Part shown: positions 32,204 through 41,298 of the stretch, piece after piece | Position numbering within the stretch: position 1 is the first letter of the stretch | How the letters are laid out: the number at the start of each line of letters is the position of its first letter | Made by a program: the position numbers and the translations under genes | DNA from: Micromonospora sp. U21 | GTDB lineage: Bacteria > Actinomycetota > Actinomycetes > Mycobacteriales > Micromonosporaceae | Reading direction: 5' to 3' | DNA: 64,000 nt | NCBI RefSeq assembly: GCF_018070045.1 | Contig: NZ_JAGPYK010000034.1 | Location: 1 to 64,000, forward strand | The notes under the pieces: model-generated | The model's input: the letters and a program-made list of their open reading frames with translations, nothing else | The model's database searches: none | What the model was told of the DNA's origin: nothing

Positions 32204-32629
32204 TCATTCCCAGACCGTCAGGTTCCGAGCGACGAGCGCCCGCCTGCCCTCGAAATCCTGGTACGGTCCCGGCGGCCCGAGGTGGTAGCGCTCGCTGAGC
32301 TCTCGGTGGGAGAACCGGATCACGATTCCCTCCAGGGTCACAAGCTGCGGCGGCGCCGGCGCGGACGCGGCCACCGACAGCACGAGCAGGGTCCCGTCGG
32401 TCAGATCCAGGTCGCGTACGACGAACGCGGCACCGGTGATGATCCGCTCGACGCTGGCGGTCAGGGTGAGTCGCTCGCCCAACTCCGCCCGGGCGACCGT
32501 GCCCGGTGCGGTGGTGGGCACCGGCTTGGGAGTGGGTTGTGGAGCCGCACCCGTGCAACCCGCTGCGAGCAGGACCGCCACCGGGATTGCTGCCAGTGCC
32601 GGGCGCACCCGGCCGTACCGTCGGTCCAT
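32204..32629 (-). CDS. Small lipoprotein of unknown function
   Basis: A 141-aa protein from ATG 32629 with AGGAA upstream. The N-terminus is a lipoprotein signal (VLLAAG-C lipobox near residue 25) followed by a Pro/Thr linker (APQPTPKPVPTTAPG). The body (RLTLTASVERIITGAAFVVRDLDLTDGTLLVLSV, then LVTLEGIVIRFSHREL) looks like a small beta-barrel of the OB type. Similar short lipoproteins of unknown role are common in actinomycetes. It converges on the FUSC pseudogene. Confidence 0.75.
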   Translation of the reverse strand: MDRRYGRVRPALAAIPVAVLLAAGCTGAAPQPTPKPVPTTAPGTVARAELGERLTLTASVERIITGAAFVVRDLDLTDGTLLVLSVAASAPAPPQLVTLEGIVIRFSHRELSERYHLGPPGPYQDFEGRRALVARNLTVWE

Positions 32630-33297
32630 CCGTGGTTCCTCCCCCCGTCGTGCCGTGTGTTCAAGAACTTCCCGGGCATGTGGCGGCACGACCGCGGAAC
32701 CGTGACGTTTGCGTGACGATCCCGCCAGCCATGACGGGAACACTGAGCTGGCGCTGGGATTCACGGTGGCCGGTTGGCGTCGAGCATCGATACGTTGGAG
32801 AGCCCGCTGTCCCCGGTGTCGTGCCAACGCGCGGCCTTCGGGATACTTTCGTCGCGTCACCGTGTGCCGTGTCCGCAAGGAGTTGACTGAACCGGACGGG
32901 CGGTCAGCCGGCTTCGGAGCGGTCCACAACGCCGGGCAGTGGGGTGCTTCCCGGGAAGGCGCGGTCGAGGAGCGTGACCCCCTCGTGGGGATGTGCCTGG
33001 TCGACCAGTTCCGACCGGGAGGCGCGCTTCTCGGCACGGTCGACGCCCATGGCCCGGTTGCGGTGTTGCTCCAGGGCGGGGTCGCACTGCCGTCGCGGTT
33101 GAACGACCACATCAGCATCGGCTCGCCGAACGGCAGGCCGTCGGCCGGACCGGTGTCGAGGCGGCCCACCCGCGCGTCAATGGAAGGGGCTCGCACTGCT
33201 GTTGGTCGGCGTACCTCGGAGGACGGGACGGAGGCGGGGCCGTGACCTGCCGTCATCTTCGCACTAGGCTTCCCGGCAGCCGAAGCGAGGAGGCGAG
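32630..33297. other. Gene-poor stretch upstream of the lipoprotein gene
   Basis: About 670 bases without a convincing gene. It includes the lipoprotein promoter region. A leftward open frame (about 33110-32904, ending VVDRSEAG) has good GC3 and could be the tail of a decayed gene (HRNRAMGVDRAEKRASRSE), but it has no start signal or known family. Nothing else is visible. Confidence 0.4.
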
Positions 33298-33669
33298 ATG
33301 GCGGTCGATCCCACCGGCGGCGACCTGCGGGACTTTCTGACGGAGGATTCGCAGGCACCTGTGGTCATGCTCAACCTGCTGCGGTTTGCTGATGGCGGCC
33401 GTGATTCCTACGCACAGTACGCCGCGGAGCTGCGAAAGACGTTCCTGCCCCGCTACGGCGGCGAGGTGATCTACGCCGGCGAGGGCGGTCGGGCATTGGT
33501 GGCCGAGGACGGTCAGGCATGGGACGTCGTCCTGCTGGTCCGGTACCCCAGCCGGCAGGCGTTCTGCGCGATGGTCGCCGACCCGGCCTATCAACAGGTC
33601 ACCCGACTGCGCACGGTTGCCCTGCGAGAGGCCGTGCTGCAGCCCACCGTGCCCTGGTCGCCGTCCTAG
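33298..33669 (+). CDS. DUF1330-like small protein
   Basis: A 123-aa protein with AGGAGG before ATG 33298. APVVMLNLLRFADGGRDSYAQYAAELRKTFLPRYGGEVIYAG, VVLLVRYPSRQAFCAMVADPAYQQVTRLRTVAL is the ferredoxin-like DUF1330 pattern (dimeric alpha/beta barrel). No reaction is established for the family. It appears monocistronic. Confidence 0.8.
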   Translation: MAVDPTGGDLRDFLTEDSQAPVVMLNLLRFADGGRDSYAQYAAELRKTFLPRYGGEVIYAGEGGRALVAEDGQAWDVVLLVRYPSRQAFCAMVADPAYQQVTRLRTVALREAVLQPTVPWSPS

Positions 33670-33693
33670 AGATCGGCCGGCGGCGTCACCGGG

Positions 33694-33897
33694 ATGACGG
33701 GCGATCCCGGCCGGCAGATCCTGCTGGTCGATGTCGCGGCGGGCCCCCCAATACTCATTGGTTTCCTGGCCCTTGCCCCTCTGTTCGCCGTCGCCGTCGA
33801 AACACCGCGCCGCACCCCTGTGCACCGGCACGTGGGTGGCGAACCGCACGACGACATCGCAGTTCTGCTGGTCGAGCGCAAACCCGTGGTCTGCTGA
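33694..33897 (+). pseudogene. PP2C/SpoIIE phosphatase, gutted by internal deletion
   Basis: A 67-codon frame in which ILLVDVAAGPPILIGFLALAPLFAVAVETPRRT resembles the N-terminal membrane region of actinobacterial SpoIIE-type phosphatases. VGGEPHDDIAVLLVERK resembles the very C-terminal PHDDIAxL motif of the same proteins. The whole catalytic domain between them is missing, and the join (TPVHRH) is in frame. It may be expressed as a small membrane peptide, but it cannot be a phosphatase. The identification is from motif memory. Confidence 0.5.
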
Positions 33898-33970
33898 GCG
33901 ACGAGATCTCGTGCTTGGCGATCTTGGATGTGGCTTCCACCATCGCGCAGCGCGACACGAGCCCTTCTTC

Positions 33971-35950
33971 CTACGCTGGTACTACCTGCGGATCGTCGGC
34001 GGCGTCATGCGTGGCCATGGTCTCCTGCCGGCGAGGTTCCTCTCTCAGGATGGCGCAGTGCAGCCAGGTGTCCGGGATGGCGAAACCGTCCACGAGCGTA
34101 CGCAGGTGCGGGCGTAGCTCTTTGAGCAGGCCGTTCACCACGCCGGTGATGGCCTTGGCGCGGGCTGGCGTGAGTCGGCCGTGCTCCAGAAACCAGCCCT
34201 TGTTGGTCTCGATGACGCTGAGCGCGTACAGATCACAGACCCGGGAGAGCAGCGCCCGAACCGCAGGGTCGGCGGTGTCTTCGATGCCGGCGACGAACGC
34301 CTCCAGGGTGACCCGGTCGATGTGCGCGGCGGCGACAGCGAGGACGTGGTCCTGCACGTCGTTGAAGAGGTCGAAGGGGTGGCCCGCCTTCGTGGCCGCA
34401 CCGTTGCGCAGCCGGCGGACCGCGCCGTCGAGGAGGTGCCTCTCGCGGTCCTCAAAGACCTTGAGCTGCCAACCGCGGTCGGTGACGGCGACCTCGTCGT
34501 CGCGGCCGGGCACGGCGCTGATCAGCCGCTCGATGAGCGACCGTGCGGCGGTGCGCTCGAGCACCATCTCGCGAACCTGTTCGGCGACGAAGGAGGCCCG
34601 CCCCCAGCCGTCCAGCGAGCCGAACGCGTCCCGATAGCCGGTGAGCAGCCCCTTGGCCACCAGTTGCAGCAGCACCGTGTTGTCGCCCTCAAAGGTGGTG
34701 AAGACATCGGTGTCGGCCTTGAGGCTGGGCAACCGGTTCTCAGCCAGGTAGCCGGCGCCGCCGCACGCCTCCCGGCACATCTGAATGGTGCGCGTCGCGT
34801 GCCACGTCTGCGCGGCCTTGAGCCCGGCGGCACGCGACTCCAGTTCCCGTTGTCGGCGCTCGTCGACCGGCCCGTCGCCGCCCTGAACCTCATTCAGCGC
34901 GGCGACCAACTCGGCCTGTGCGAAGTGCAGCGCGTACGTGGTGGCCAGGGCCGGCAGCAGCTTGCGCTGGTGGGCCAGGTAATCGTTGAGCAGTACGTCC
35001 CGGCCCGCGTCGGGCGTGCCGAACTGCCGGCGGATGTCGCCGTAGCGCACCGCGATGGTCAGCGCCGACTTGGTGGCCGCCGACGCGGCGCCGCCCACGC
35101 TCACCCGGCCGCGAACCAGGGTGCCGAGCATGGTGAAGAAGCGCCGGGAGTCGTTCTCGATCGGGCTGCAGTACGTTCCGTCCTGCGCGACCTGGCCGTA
35201 CCGGTCCAACAGCATGTCCCGCGGCACCGTCACGTGGTCGAAGCTGAGCCGTCCGTTGTCCACGCCGAGCAGGCCGGCCTTGGGTCCGGCGTCGCCGATG
35301 GTCACGCCGGGCAGCGGATTGCCCTGCGCGTCGCGGATCGGGACCAGCCACGCGTGTACGCCGTGCCGCCGCCCGTTGGTGATCAGCTGCGCGAAGACGA
35401 CCGCCATCCGTCCGTCGCGGGCGGCGTTGCCGATGTAGTCCTTGCGGGCAGCCTCGTGTGGGGTGTGCAGGTCGAAGGTCTGTGTCTGCGGGTCGTACGT
35501 GCAGGTGGTGCGCAGTTGCTGGACGTCGGAGCCGTGGCCGGTCTCGGTCATCGCGAAACAGCCGAGGGTCCTGCCGATGATGATGTCCCGCAGGTAGGCG
35601 TCGTGGTGTCGCCTCGTGCCGAGGGCGGCGACGGCACCCCCGAACAGGCCCCACTGGACGCCCGCCTTGACCATCAGCGACAGGTCGACCTGAGCCAGCA
35701 TCTCGCTGGCGACGATCGAGCCGCCGACGTCGCCCTTGCCGCCGTGCTCGGTGGGGAAGGCCGACGCCATGCCCAGCTCGACGGGAAGTTGGGTGAGTAG
35801 CCGGCTGATGCGCTCCCGTGCCTGATCACCGGTTTCGCCGTACACCGGAAGGAAACGCGCGTCGAGGTGATCCCGATGCGCGTTGCGGACCGCGGCCCAT
35901 GGTCCGTCGAGCACGTCGCGCAGGCGAGCGAGGTCGATGTGATCGACCAT
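33971..35950 (-). CDS. Acyl-CoA oxidase/dehydrogenase family protein
   Basis: A 659-aa protein, the size of acyl-CoA oxidases rather than dehydrogenases (about 380 aa). It has an N-terminal helical domain, then the flavin beta-domain CFAMTETGHGSDVQQLRTTCTYD and KDYIGNAARDGRMAVVFAQL, then the helical FAD domain IAVRYGDIRRQFG and REACGGAGYLAENRLPSLKADTDVFTTFEGDNTVLLQLVAKGLL with the catalytic Glu in TFEGDN. An additional C-terminal helical domain is typical of oxidases. It oxidises acyl-CoA to 2-enoyl-CoA, probably passing electrons to O2. Apparently monocistronic; cytoplasmic. Confidence 0.9.
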   Translation of the reverse strand: MVDHIDLARLRDVLDGPWAAVRNAHRDHLDARFLPVYGETGDQARERISRLLTQLPVELGMASAFPTEHGGKGDVGGSIVASEMLAQVDLSLMVKAGVQWGLFGGAVAALGTRRHHDAYLRDIIIGRTLGCFAMTETGHGSDVQQLRTTCTYDPQTQTFDLHTPHEAARKDYIGNAARDGRMAVVFAQLITNGRRHGVHAWLVPIRDAQGNPLPGVTIGDAGPKAGLLGVDNGRLSFDHVTVPRDMLLDRYGQVAQDGTYCSPIENDSRRFFTMLGTLVRGRVSVGGAASAATKSALTIAVRYGDIRRQFGTPDAGRDVLLNDYLAHQRKLLPALATTYALHFAQAELVAALNEVQGGDGPVDERRQRELESRAAGLKAAQTWHATRTIQMCREACGGAGYLAENRLPSLKADTDVFTTFEGDNTVLLQLVAKGLLTGYRDAFGSLDGWGRASFVAEQVREMVLERTAARSLIERLISAVPGRDDEVAVTDRGWQLKVFEDRERHLLDGAVRRLRNGAATKAGHPFDLFNDVQDHVLAVAAAHIDRVTLEAFVAGIEDTADPAVRALLSRVCDLYALSVIETNKGWFLEHGRLTPARAKAITGVVNGLLKELRPHLRTLVDGFAIPDTWLHCAILREEPRRQETMATHDAADDPQVVPA

Positions 35951-36580
35951 GGTCCCCCCTCAGCTAATGGGCATATCGGTACCGACCGTGCCCAATCCAG
36001 AATACCGGCGCCTCAGTGAGCCGCTGAGGGAGGCCGTGGTGAGACGGGACACCAACCGTGTGTAATCCCACGCCTGCGCGGGTGCCATCCAGGAAGGAGT
36101 TGGGCGCTGGCTCAATGAGGGACGCTCTCCTCACGTAGGCGCCGATATCAGGAGTCGCGGCGCGACCCGCAGGGGAGATCACTCGAGTGGGCCGCGATGG
36201 AATATGACAGTTGCATGACAGTTCTTTATCAACCCCGTCAAATTCTGGAACCGCTCTCCAATAAGGTGTCGACGCGCTGGTGAGGCCCGTTCGAGCGGGA
36301 CGATCGGCGCAGGTGGCGCGCAACCTGCGCGGTCCGACCAGTGTGGGTGATGGGTCTCACGACATGTGCGGACGACCAATCCGACACCGGTACTCGCAAA
36401 TTTTTGTGTGGATATCCACAACCCTGCGGCGTCGACTGGATTTGTCGCGATGACGTCGGTAGGTTTCGCCGCCGGGCCTAGGTGACCCGCCGAATGTGAT
36501 CGATGTTGATATCGACGACGAGACGCGAAGATGGCGCCGGTGATGCGATACACCAGCCGGTTTCCGTCGAGAGGGGGATC
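35951..36580. other. 630-bp intergenic region between divergent acyl-CoA oxidase and proV
   Basis: No coding frame is convincing on either strand. It holds both divergent promoters, a small hairpin (CCTCAG/CTGAGG near 36010), an AT-rich patch (TTCTTTATCAACC near 36230) and a perfect 14-bp palindrome at 36407-36420. I could not fit it to a known riboswitch. Confidence 0.5.
36407..36420. promoter_or_regulatory. Perfect palindrome TGTGGATATCCACA upstream of proV
   Basis: A 14-bp perfect dyad embedded in an AT-rich stretch 160 bp before the proV start. Each half reads, in opposite orientation, ATATCCACA, one base from the DnaA-box consensus TTATCCACA. It could equally be an operator for osmotic control of proVWX. 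Function unknown. Confidence 0.35.
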
Positions 36581-37834
36581 GTGTCCGCGCTCATAGTGCA
36601 GTCGCTCTACAAGATTTTCGGCAGTCGGGCTGACGAAGCGGTACGACGCCTGGCGGACGGGAAGCCCCGTGCCGAGGCGCTGGCCGGGCTGCCGGCCACG
36701 GCCGCAGTGATCGACGCGAACTTCGAGGTACGCCCAGGCGAGATCTTCGTCGTCATGGGCCTCTCCGGTTCCGGAAAGTCGACCCTGATCCGGATGCTCA
36801 ACGGCCTGCTGCATCCCACCAGGGGCAGCGTGCGGGTCGATGGGGTCGAGCTGACCACCCTCAAGCCGGCGGCGCTGCGCAAGCTGCGCCGCGAGAAGAT
36901 CAGCATGGTGTTCCAGCATTTCGCGCTCATGCCGCACCGGACGGTGCTGGAGAACGCCGGGTACGCGCTGGAGGTCGCCGGGCTGCCCAAGGCCGAGCGA
37001 CGTGAGCGGGCCATGGACGCGCTGCGCATGGTGGGCCTGACGGAGTGGGCGGACAACCTGCCCCACGACCTTTCCGGCGGCATGCGGCAGCGGGTCGGGC
37101 TGGCCCGCGCGCTCGCGGCCGGCACCGAGATCCTGCTGATGGACGAGGCATTCTCGGCACTGGACCCACTGATCCGCCGGGAGATCCAGGACCAACTCCT
37201 GGAACTGCAGGCCGAACTGGGCAAAACGATCATCTTCATCACCCACGACCTGAACGAGGCCATGCGGCTCGGCGACCGGATCGCCGTGATGCGGGACGGT
37301 CGGATCGTTCAGATCGGCACCGCCGAGGAGATCCTCACCGACCCGGCCAACGACTACGTGGCGCAGTTCGTCGCCGACGTCGACCGGACCCGGATCCTCA
37401 CCGCCGCGTCAGTCATGGAGAAGCCCCAGCAGGTGCTGGACGTCAACGCCGGTCCCCGGGTCGCGGCGAAGGCGCTGCGGGAGAGCCAGACCTCGGTGGT
37501 CTACGTGACCGGACCGATGAAGAAGTTCCTCGGCACGGTCACCGAGGACGAGGTGTTGCGGGCGCTCCGCGAGGGCCGCCCCCACCTCGACGGTTACGTG
37601 TCGACCGAGCGGGTCCGCACGGTCACCGCGGACACCTCGGTGGCCGACCTCTTCGGCGACTGCGCGGAGAGCCAGCACCCGGTGGCCGTCCTCGACGAGC
37701 GCGACCGGCTGATCGGGGTGATTCCCCGGATCACCCTGCTCACTGCGCTGGCCGCCGCGGCCCCGGACGAGCCGGCGCAGGACCAGGACCAGGACCAGGT
37801 GGAACTGGTCGGAACGAAGGGAGAGCCGGCATGA
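36581..37834 (+). CDS. proV: Glycine betaine/proline ABC transporter ATPase ProV
   Basis: A 417-aa protein from GTG 36581 with GAGGGGG upstream. IFGSRADEAVRRLADGKPRAE is the ProV/OpuAA N-terminal helix, then Walker A GLSGSGKST, signature LSGGMRQRVGLARAL and Walker B ILLMDEAFSALDPL. The C-terminal third carries two CBS domains (VAAKALRESQTSVVYVTGP, SVADLFGDCAESQHPVAVLDERDRLIGVI), which sense ionic strength or c-di-AMP in relatives. The product energises uptake of osmoprotectants. It overlaps the permease gene by 4 bp. Confidence 0.95.
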   Translation: MSALIVQSLYKIFGSRADEAVRRLADGKPRAEALAGLPATAAVIDANFEVRPGEIFVVMGLSGSGKSTLIRMLNGLLHPTRGSVRVDGVELTTLKPAALRKLRREKISMVFQHFALMPHRTVLENAGYALEVAGLPKAERRERAMDALRMVGLTEWADNLPHDLSGGMRQRVGLARALAAGTEILLMDEAFSALDPLIRREIQDQLLELQAELGKTIIFITHDLNEAMRLGDRIAVMRDGRIVQIGTAEEILTDPANDYVAQFVADVDRTRILTAASVMEKPQQVLDVNAGPRVAAKALRESQTSVVYVTGPMKKFLGTVTEDEVLRALREGRPHLDGYVSTERVRTVTADTSVADLFGDCAESQHPVAVLDERDRLIGVIPRITLLTALAAAAPDEPAQDQDQDQVELVGTKGEPA

Positions 37835-38724
37835 GTCTGACGCAGTCGCCGCTGGACAGTTGGCTGCCCCGGGTGCCGCTGGGCGCCTGGACCGAGGCCG
37901 CAGTCGACTGGGCCACCGCCAGTCTCGGCCCGTTCTTCGACGGTGTCGCCACCGCGGTCGAGGCGCTGGTGCGACCGCTCAACGACCTGCTCACCGGCGT
38001 ACCGGCGGTGGTGGTCGTACTGGTGCTCGCCGGGCTCGGCTGGTGGCTGCGCGGGTGGAAGTTCGCCCTCGGCACCGCGGTCGGCCTCGGCCTGGTGGCC
38101 GGAATGCCGTACTGGGAGGAGACCATGAGCACGCTCGCGCAGGTGCTCGTGGCCAGCACCCTGGCGTTGCTGATGGCAATCCCGCTGGGCGTGCTCGTCG
38201 CCGAGAACAAGCGGGCCTCCGCAGTCGCCCGGCCGGTGTTGGACCTGATGCAGACCATGCCCGCGTTCGTCTACCTCATTCCGGCGATCTTCTTCTTCGG
38301 CATCGGCACCGTGCCGGGCGTACTGGCCACCCTGGTCTTCAGCATGCCGCCCGGCGTCCGCCTGACCGAGCTGGGTCTGCGCCAGGTCGACAAGGAGATC
38401 GTCCAGGCCGCCGAGTCGTTCGGTGCGCCACCGTGGATGGTGCTGCTGCGGACCAAGCTGCCGCTGGCACTGCCCACGATCATGACCGGCGTCAACCAGG
38501 TCATCATGCTGGCCCTGTCCATGGTGGTGATCGCCGGCATGGTGGGCGCCGGCGGCCTCGGCGACGTGATCATGTTCGCGTTGTCCCAGGTCGAGGTGGG
38601 CAGTGGCTTCGAAGGTGGGATCGCCGTCGTGATCCTCGCCGTGGTGCTGGACCGGCTCACCGACTCGGCGGGCGACCGCTTCCCGTCCGCCCGGGCGCAA
38701 CGCCTCGCGCGGCAGGCCGCCTGA
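37831..38724 (+). CDS. proW: Glycine betaine/proline ABC permease ProW
   Basis: A 297-aa inner-membrane protein from ATG 37831 with GGGAGAGCC upstream. It has an N-terminal hydrophilic part, then about seven helices. The BPD_transp_1 core is clear: VLDLMQTMPAFVYLIPAIFFFGIG, the EAA loop EIVQAAESFGAPPWMVLLRTKLPLALPTIMTGVNQVIMLALSMVVIAGMVGAGGLG. It forms the channel with ProV and ProX. A 76-bp gap separates it from proX. Confidence 0.95.
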   Translation: MSLTQSPLDSWLPRVPLGAWTEAAVDWATASLGPFFDGVATAVEALVRPLNDLLTGVPAVVVVLVLAGLGWWLRGWKFALGTAVGLGLVAGMPYWEETMSTLAQVLVASTLALLMAIPLGVLVAENKRASAVARPVLDLMQTMPAFVYLIPAIFFFGIGTVPGVLATLVFSMPPGVRLTELGLRQVDKEIVQAAESFGAPPWMVLLRTKLPLALPTIMTGVNQVIMLALSMVVIAGMVGAGGLGDVIMFALSQVEVGSGFEGGIAVVILAVVLDRLTDSAGDRFPSARAQRLARQAA

Positions 38725-38800
38725 CCCGTCTCTCCGCCGGCAATCCCTTTCCCGCGTACGCGGGGTCCGCCGGCATACCCGACAGAGGAAGGACAACCCT

Positions 38801-39685
38801 TTGTTCACGACACTGAAGCGCGCCCTCGCGCTCACGGTGACCGCCACCCTGGCCCTCGGCGGCGCTGCCGCCTGCGGCGAGCAGGACGACGCGTCCGACA
38901 ACGGCAAGAAGATCACCATCGGTTACATGGCCTGGGACGAGGCGATCGCGGCGTCCCACCTGTGGCAGGACATCCTGCAGGACAAGGGCTACGAGGTCGA
39001 GCTCAAGAACCTGGAGGCCGGTCTCGTCTACGGCGGTCTCGCAAACGGCGACATCGACCTGTTCCTGGACAGTTGGCTGCCCCAGACGCACGCCTCCTAC
39101 CTGGAGAAGTACGGCGACAAGCTGGAAAAGCTCGGCGTCTGGTACGACGACGCCAGCCTGAGCATCGCCGTGCCGAAGTACGTCGAGGGCGTCGACTCGC
39201 TGGCCGACCTGGCCGACAAGGCCGGCAGCTTCGACGGGCAACTGATCGGCATCGAGCCGGGCGCAGGTCTGACCAAGGCCACCCAGGAGAAGGTCATCCC
39301 CGAGTACGGCCTGGACGGCAAGCTGAAGCTGAAGACCTCCTCCACCCCGGCGATGCTGGCCGCGTTGGACGGCGCGATCGCCGACAAGAAGCCGATCGTG
39401 GTCACCCTCTGGCACCCGCACTGGGCCTACGCGAAGTACGAGTTGAAGGACCTCGCCGACCCCAAGGGCACCCTCGGCCAGGCCGAGCAGATCAACACGC
39501 TGGCCCGTACTGGCTTCGGCGAGGACTTCCCCGAGGTCGCCGCGATGCTGAAGAAGTTCAAGATGGACGGTGAGCAGCTCGCGTCCCTGGAGGACCTGAT
39601 GTTCAACACTCACAAGGGCGACGAGGAGAAGGCCGTCGAGGAGTGGCTGAAGGCCAACCCCGATTACCTGAACACGCTCTCCTGA
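38801..39685 (+). CDS. proX: Glycine betaine/proline-binding lipoprotein ProX
   Basis: A 294-aa protein from TTG 38801, supported by AGAGGAAGGA and the lack of a better start. It has a lipoprotein signal with lipobox GGAAAC near residue 25. The OpuAC domain shows aromatic ligand-box candidates (IGYMAWDEAIAASHLW, LDSWLPQTHASY, TLWHPHWAYAKY) that cage quaternary amines by cation-pi contact in relatives. Ends at a strong terminator 15 bp later. Third gene of the osmoprotectant importer. Confidence 0.93.
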   Translation: MFTTLKRALALTVTATLALGGAAACGEQDDASDNGKKITIGYMAWDEAIAASHLWQDILQDKGYEVELKNLEAGLVYGGLANGDIDLFLDSWLPQTHASYLEKYGDKLEKLGVWYDDASLSIAVPKYVEGVDSLADLADKAGSFDGQLIGIEPGAGLTKATQEKVIPEYGLDGKLKLKTSSTPAMLAALDGAIADKKPIVVTLWHPHWAYAKYELKDLADPKGTLGQAEQINTLARTGFGEDFPEVAAMLKKFKMDGEQLASLEDLMFNTHKGDEEKAVEEWLKANPDYLNTLS

Positions 39686-39700
39686 GCCGCATGATGCGAG

Positions 39701-39725
39701 GGGCCCCGCCGGTTCGGCGGGGCCC
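39701..39725 (+). terminator. Terminator of proVWX
   Basis: An 11-bp GC-only stem (39701-39711 with 39715-39725) with a 3-base loop, 15 bases after the proX stop, followed by TCGTCGTCTCC. Confidence 0.85.
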
Positions 39726-39875
39726 TCGTCGTCTCCGTCAGTCGTCCGACTGTCCAGTGACAGATGGGCGCTCAGTCGTCACGTAAGCGGGCCGGAAGCG
39801 TCATCGTTTCGTCGCATTGTCCCGGCCGTCCTGCGGGTAGCGAACAAGGATCAGACGCTACGGAAGGAGCAGCTC

Positions 39876-40304
39876 ATGCCACACGACACGACGGCGATTC
39901 TGGTCAAGCTCGGTGACTCCGGGCAGACGATCGAGGCTGCCGAGCAGGACGTGCGCGGCCGGCGCGTCCTCGACGTCGACGGTGACGACCTGGGCACGGT
40001 CGACGACCTGCTGATCGATCGCGAGGAGCACAAAGTGCGGTTCCTGCGGGTCGAGCACGGAGGAATTCTCGGCATCGGCGCCACCGCCACCTTCCTCCCG
40101 GTCGAGGCCATCAGTGACGTCACCGACGACACGGTACGGGTCGACCTGACCCGGGAGAAGATCGAGCAGGCCCCAACGTACGACCCGGAGGTCGTCGAGG
40201 AGGCCGGCTACTACGAGGACGTCTACTGGTACTACGGCTATGCGCCGTTCTTCGGCCCGACCGGGGTCGCTCCGCCGTACCCGGTGCCCCCGACCCGACG
40301 CTGA
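39876..40304 (+). CDS. PRC-barrel domain protein
   Basis: A 142-aa protein with AAGGAGCAG before ATG 39876. The PRC-barrel lies at about 25-95 (VRGRRVLDVDGDDLGTVDDLLIDREEHKVRFLRVEHGG, FLPVEAISDVTDDTVRVDLTREKIEQAP). The tail is rich in Tyr, Trp and Pro (YYEDVYWYYGYAPFFGP). Such proteins are common in stress-related actinomycete loci, but their biochemical role is not known. The BON-domain gene follows after 82 bp and probably shares the transcript. Confidence 0.88.
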   Translation: MPHDTTAILVKLGDSGQTIEAAEQDVRGRRVLDVDGDDLGTVDDLLIDREEHKVRFLRVEHGGILGIGATATFLPVEAISDVTDDTVRVDLTREKIEQAPTYDPEVVEEAGYYEDVYWYYGYAPFFGPTGVAPPYPVPPTRR

Positions 40305-40386
40305 GTTTCCGGCTGCCTTCGACCGACCGGTGTTTCGGCGGCTGGACACGGTCGCCGAAGCACCGAATCATCTGTGAGGAAACGCC

Positions 40387-40665
40387 ATGACCTACGTCCC
40401 CTGGTTTCTGCCCGACGAATTTCCATCGCTGATCCATGTCCAGCCTGCCTCTGATGATGCCCGGCTGGCCTGCCGGCTGCTGGAGAGCATGCAGCGGGAT
40501 CCCCGATTGCGTCACGAACGTATCTGCATCGAAGTGCAGAACCGCGTGGTCATCCTGGACGGCGTGGTCACGTGCACCGACGCGAGCAGGGAGGCCCACG
40601 CGCGCGTCTGGAGTACTGCGGGAGTGCACGACGTCAACAACCGGCTACGGCCGTTGGAGCGGTGA
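40387..40665 (+). CDS. BON-domain protein
   Basis: A 92-aa protein with GAGGAAACG before ATG 40387. LLESMQRDPRLRHERICIEVQNRVVILDGVVTCTDASREAHARVWSTAGVHDVNNRL is a BON domain with its conserved glycine (LDGVV) and V-x-x-V-x-N-x-L end. BON domains bind lipid or associate with envelopes, although no signal peptide is present here. Pairs with the PRC-barrel gene. Confidence 0.85.
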   Translation: MTYVPWFLPDEFPSLIHVQPASDDARLACRLLESMQRDPRLRHERICIEVQNRVVILDGVVTCTDASREAHARVWSTAGVHDVNNRLRPLER

Positions 40666-40882
40666 ACGGTCGGTCCAACGGACACCGCTGGCGATGGGTG
40701 TCGCGGCGCAGCGCATGCAGGTGAGGGCGGGCCGGTCTGATGACGGTGGGATCGGACCGGCCGCCCTCAGCCTGCCGAGAGCTGTGGTGGATGTCGTCAG
40801 CGACGTGCGGCCTCGCCGCGCTGCGGGAGGCCTTCCTGCCGCACCAGTTACGCGAGCGCGCTACGCCGCTGCCGGACACTGG

Positions 40883-41254
40883 TCACGCGTCCGGGCGCCC
40901 GTCCAAGTGGAAGGACGAGTAGTGGATCGTTTGTGCCACCAACAGGCCGTCGCGGACCACGTACGAGTCGACGCCGTCGTGCAGGGCCGTATCGTTCGCA
41001 GTGCACCGCCCGGACCAGACGAGCATTCCCACCTCACCATCGGTGAGAACCTGCCGATAGCGGTAATCGCCGTCAGGAACATAGCTGCGCAGGATTCCGG
41101 CAAGGTAACGCACCCCGTCGTGGCCGTGATGAATGCCCTCGGCGGACAGCAGCCGCACCTGCGGGTGGTAGTTGGCCCGCAGATCACCCTCGAGGTCGCC
41201 GTCCTTGCGGCAGCGCAGATGGTCCCGCAGCACCTGTTCGGTGGTCCGTGTCAT
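40883..41254 (-). CDS. SnoaL-like (NTF2 fold) protein
   Basis: A 123-aa protein with AAGGAGG before ATG 41254. VLRDHLRCRKDGDLEGDLRANYHPQVRLLSAEGIHHGHDGVRYLAGILRSYVPDGDYRYRQVLTDGEVGMLVWSGR is the cone-shaped NTF2/SnoaL_2 fold with the usual hydrophobic pocket. The family includes small isomerases, cyclases and binding proteins. Substrate unknown; monocistronic. Confidence 0.82.
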   Translation of the reverse strand: MTRTTEQVLRDHLRCRKDGDLEGDLRANYHPQVRLLSAEGIHHGHDGVRYLAGILRSYVPDGDYRYRQVLTDGEVGMLVWSGRCTANDTALHDGVDSYVVRDGLLVAQTIHYSSFHLDGRPDA

Positions 41255-41298
41255 GGTGATGTCCTCCTTGGCTAGGTCATGCGCCGACCGGGGCAGCG

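Noticed and set aside
32904..33110. Leftward frame with HRNRAMGVDRAEKRASRSE
   Set aside because: Good GC3 but no ribosome site, no homologous family recalled, and the opposite frame is equally open.
35951..36580. A c-di-AMP or other riboswitch ahead of the proVWX operon
   Set aside because: I could not match conserved elements of any known riboswitch in this stretch.
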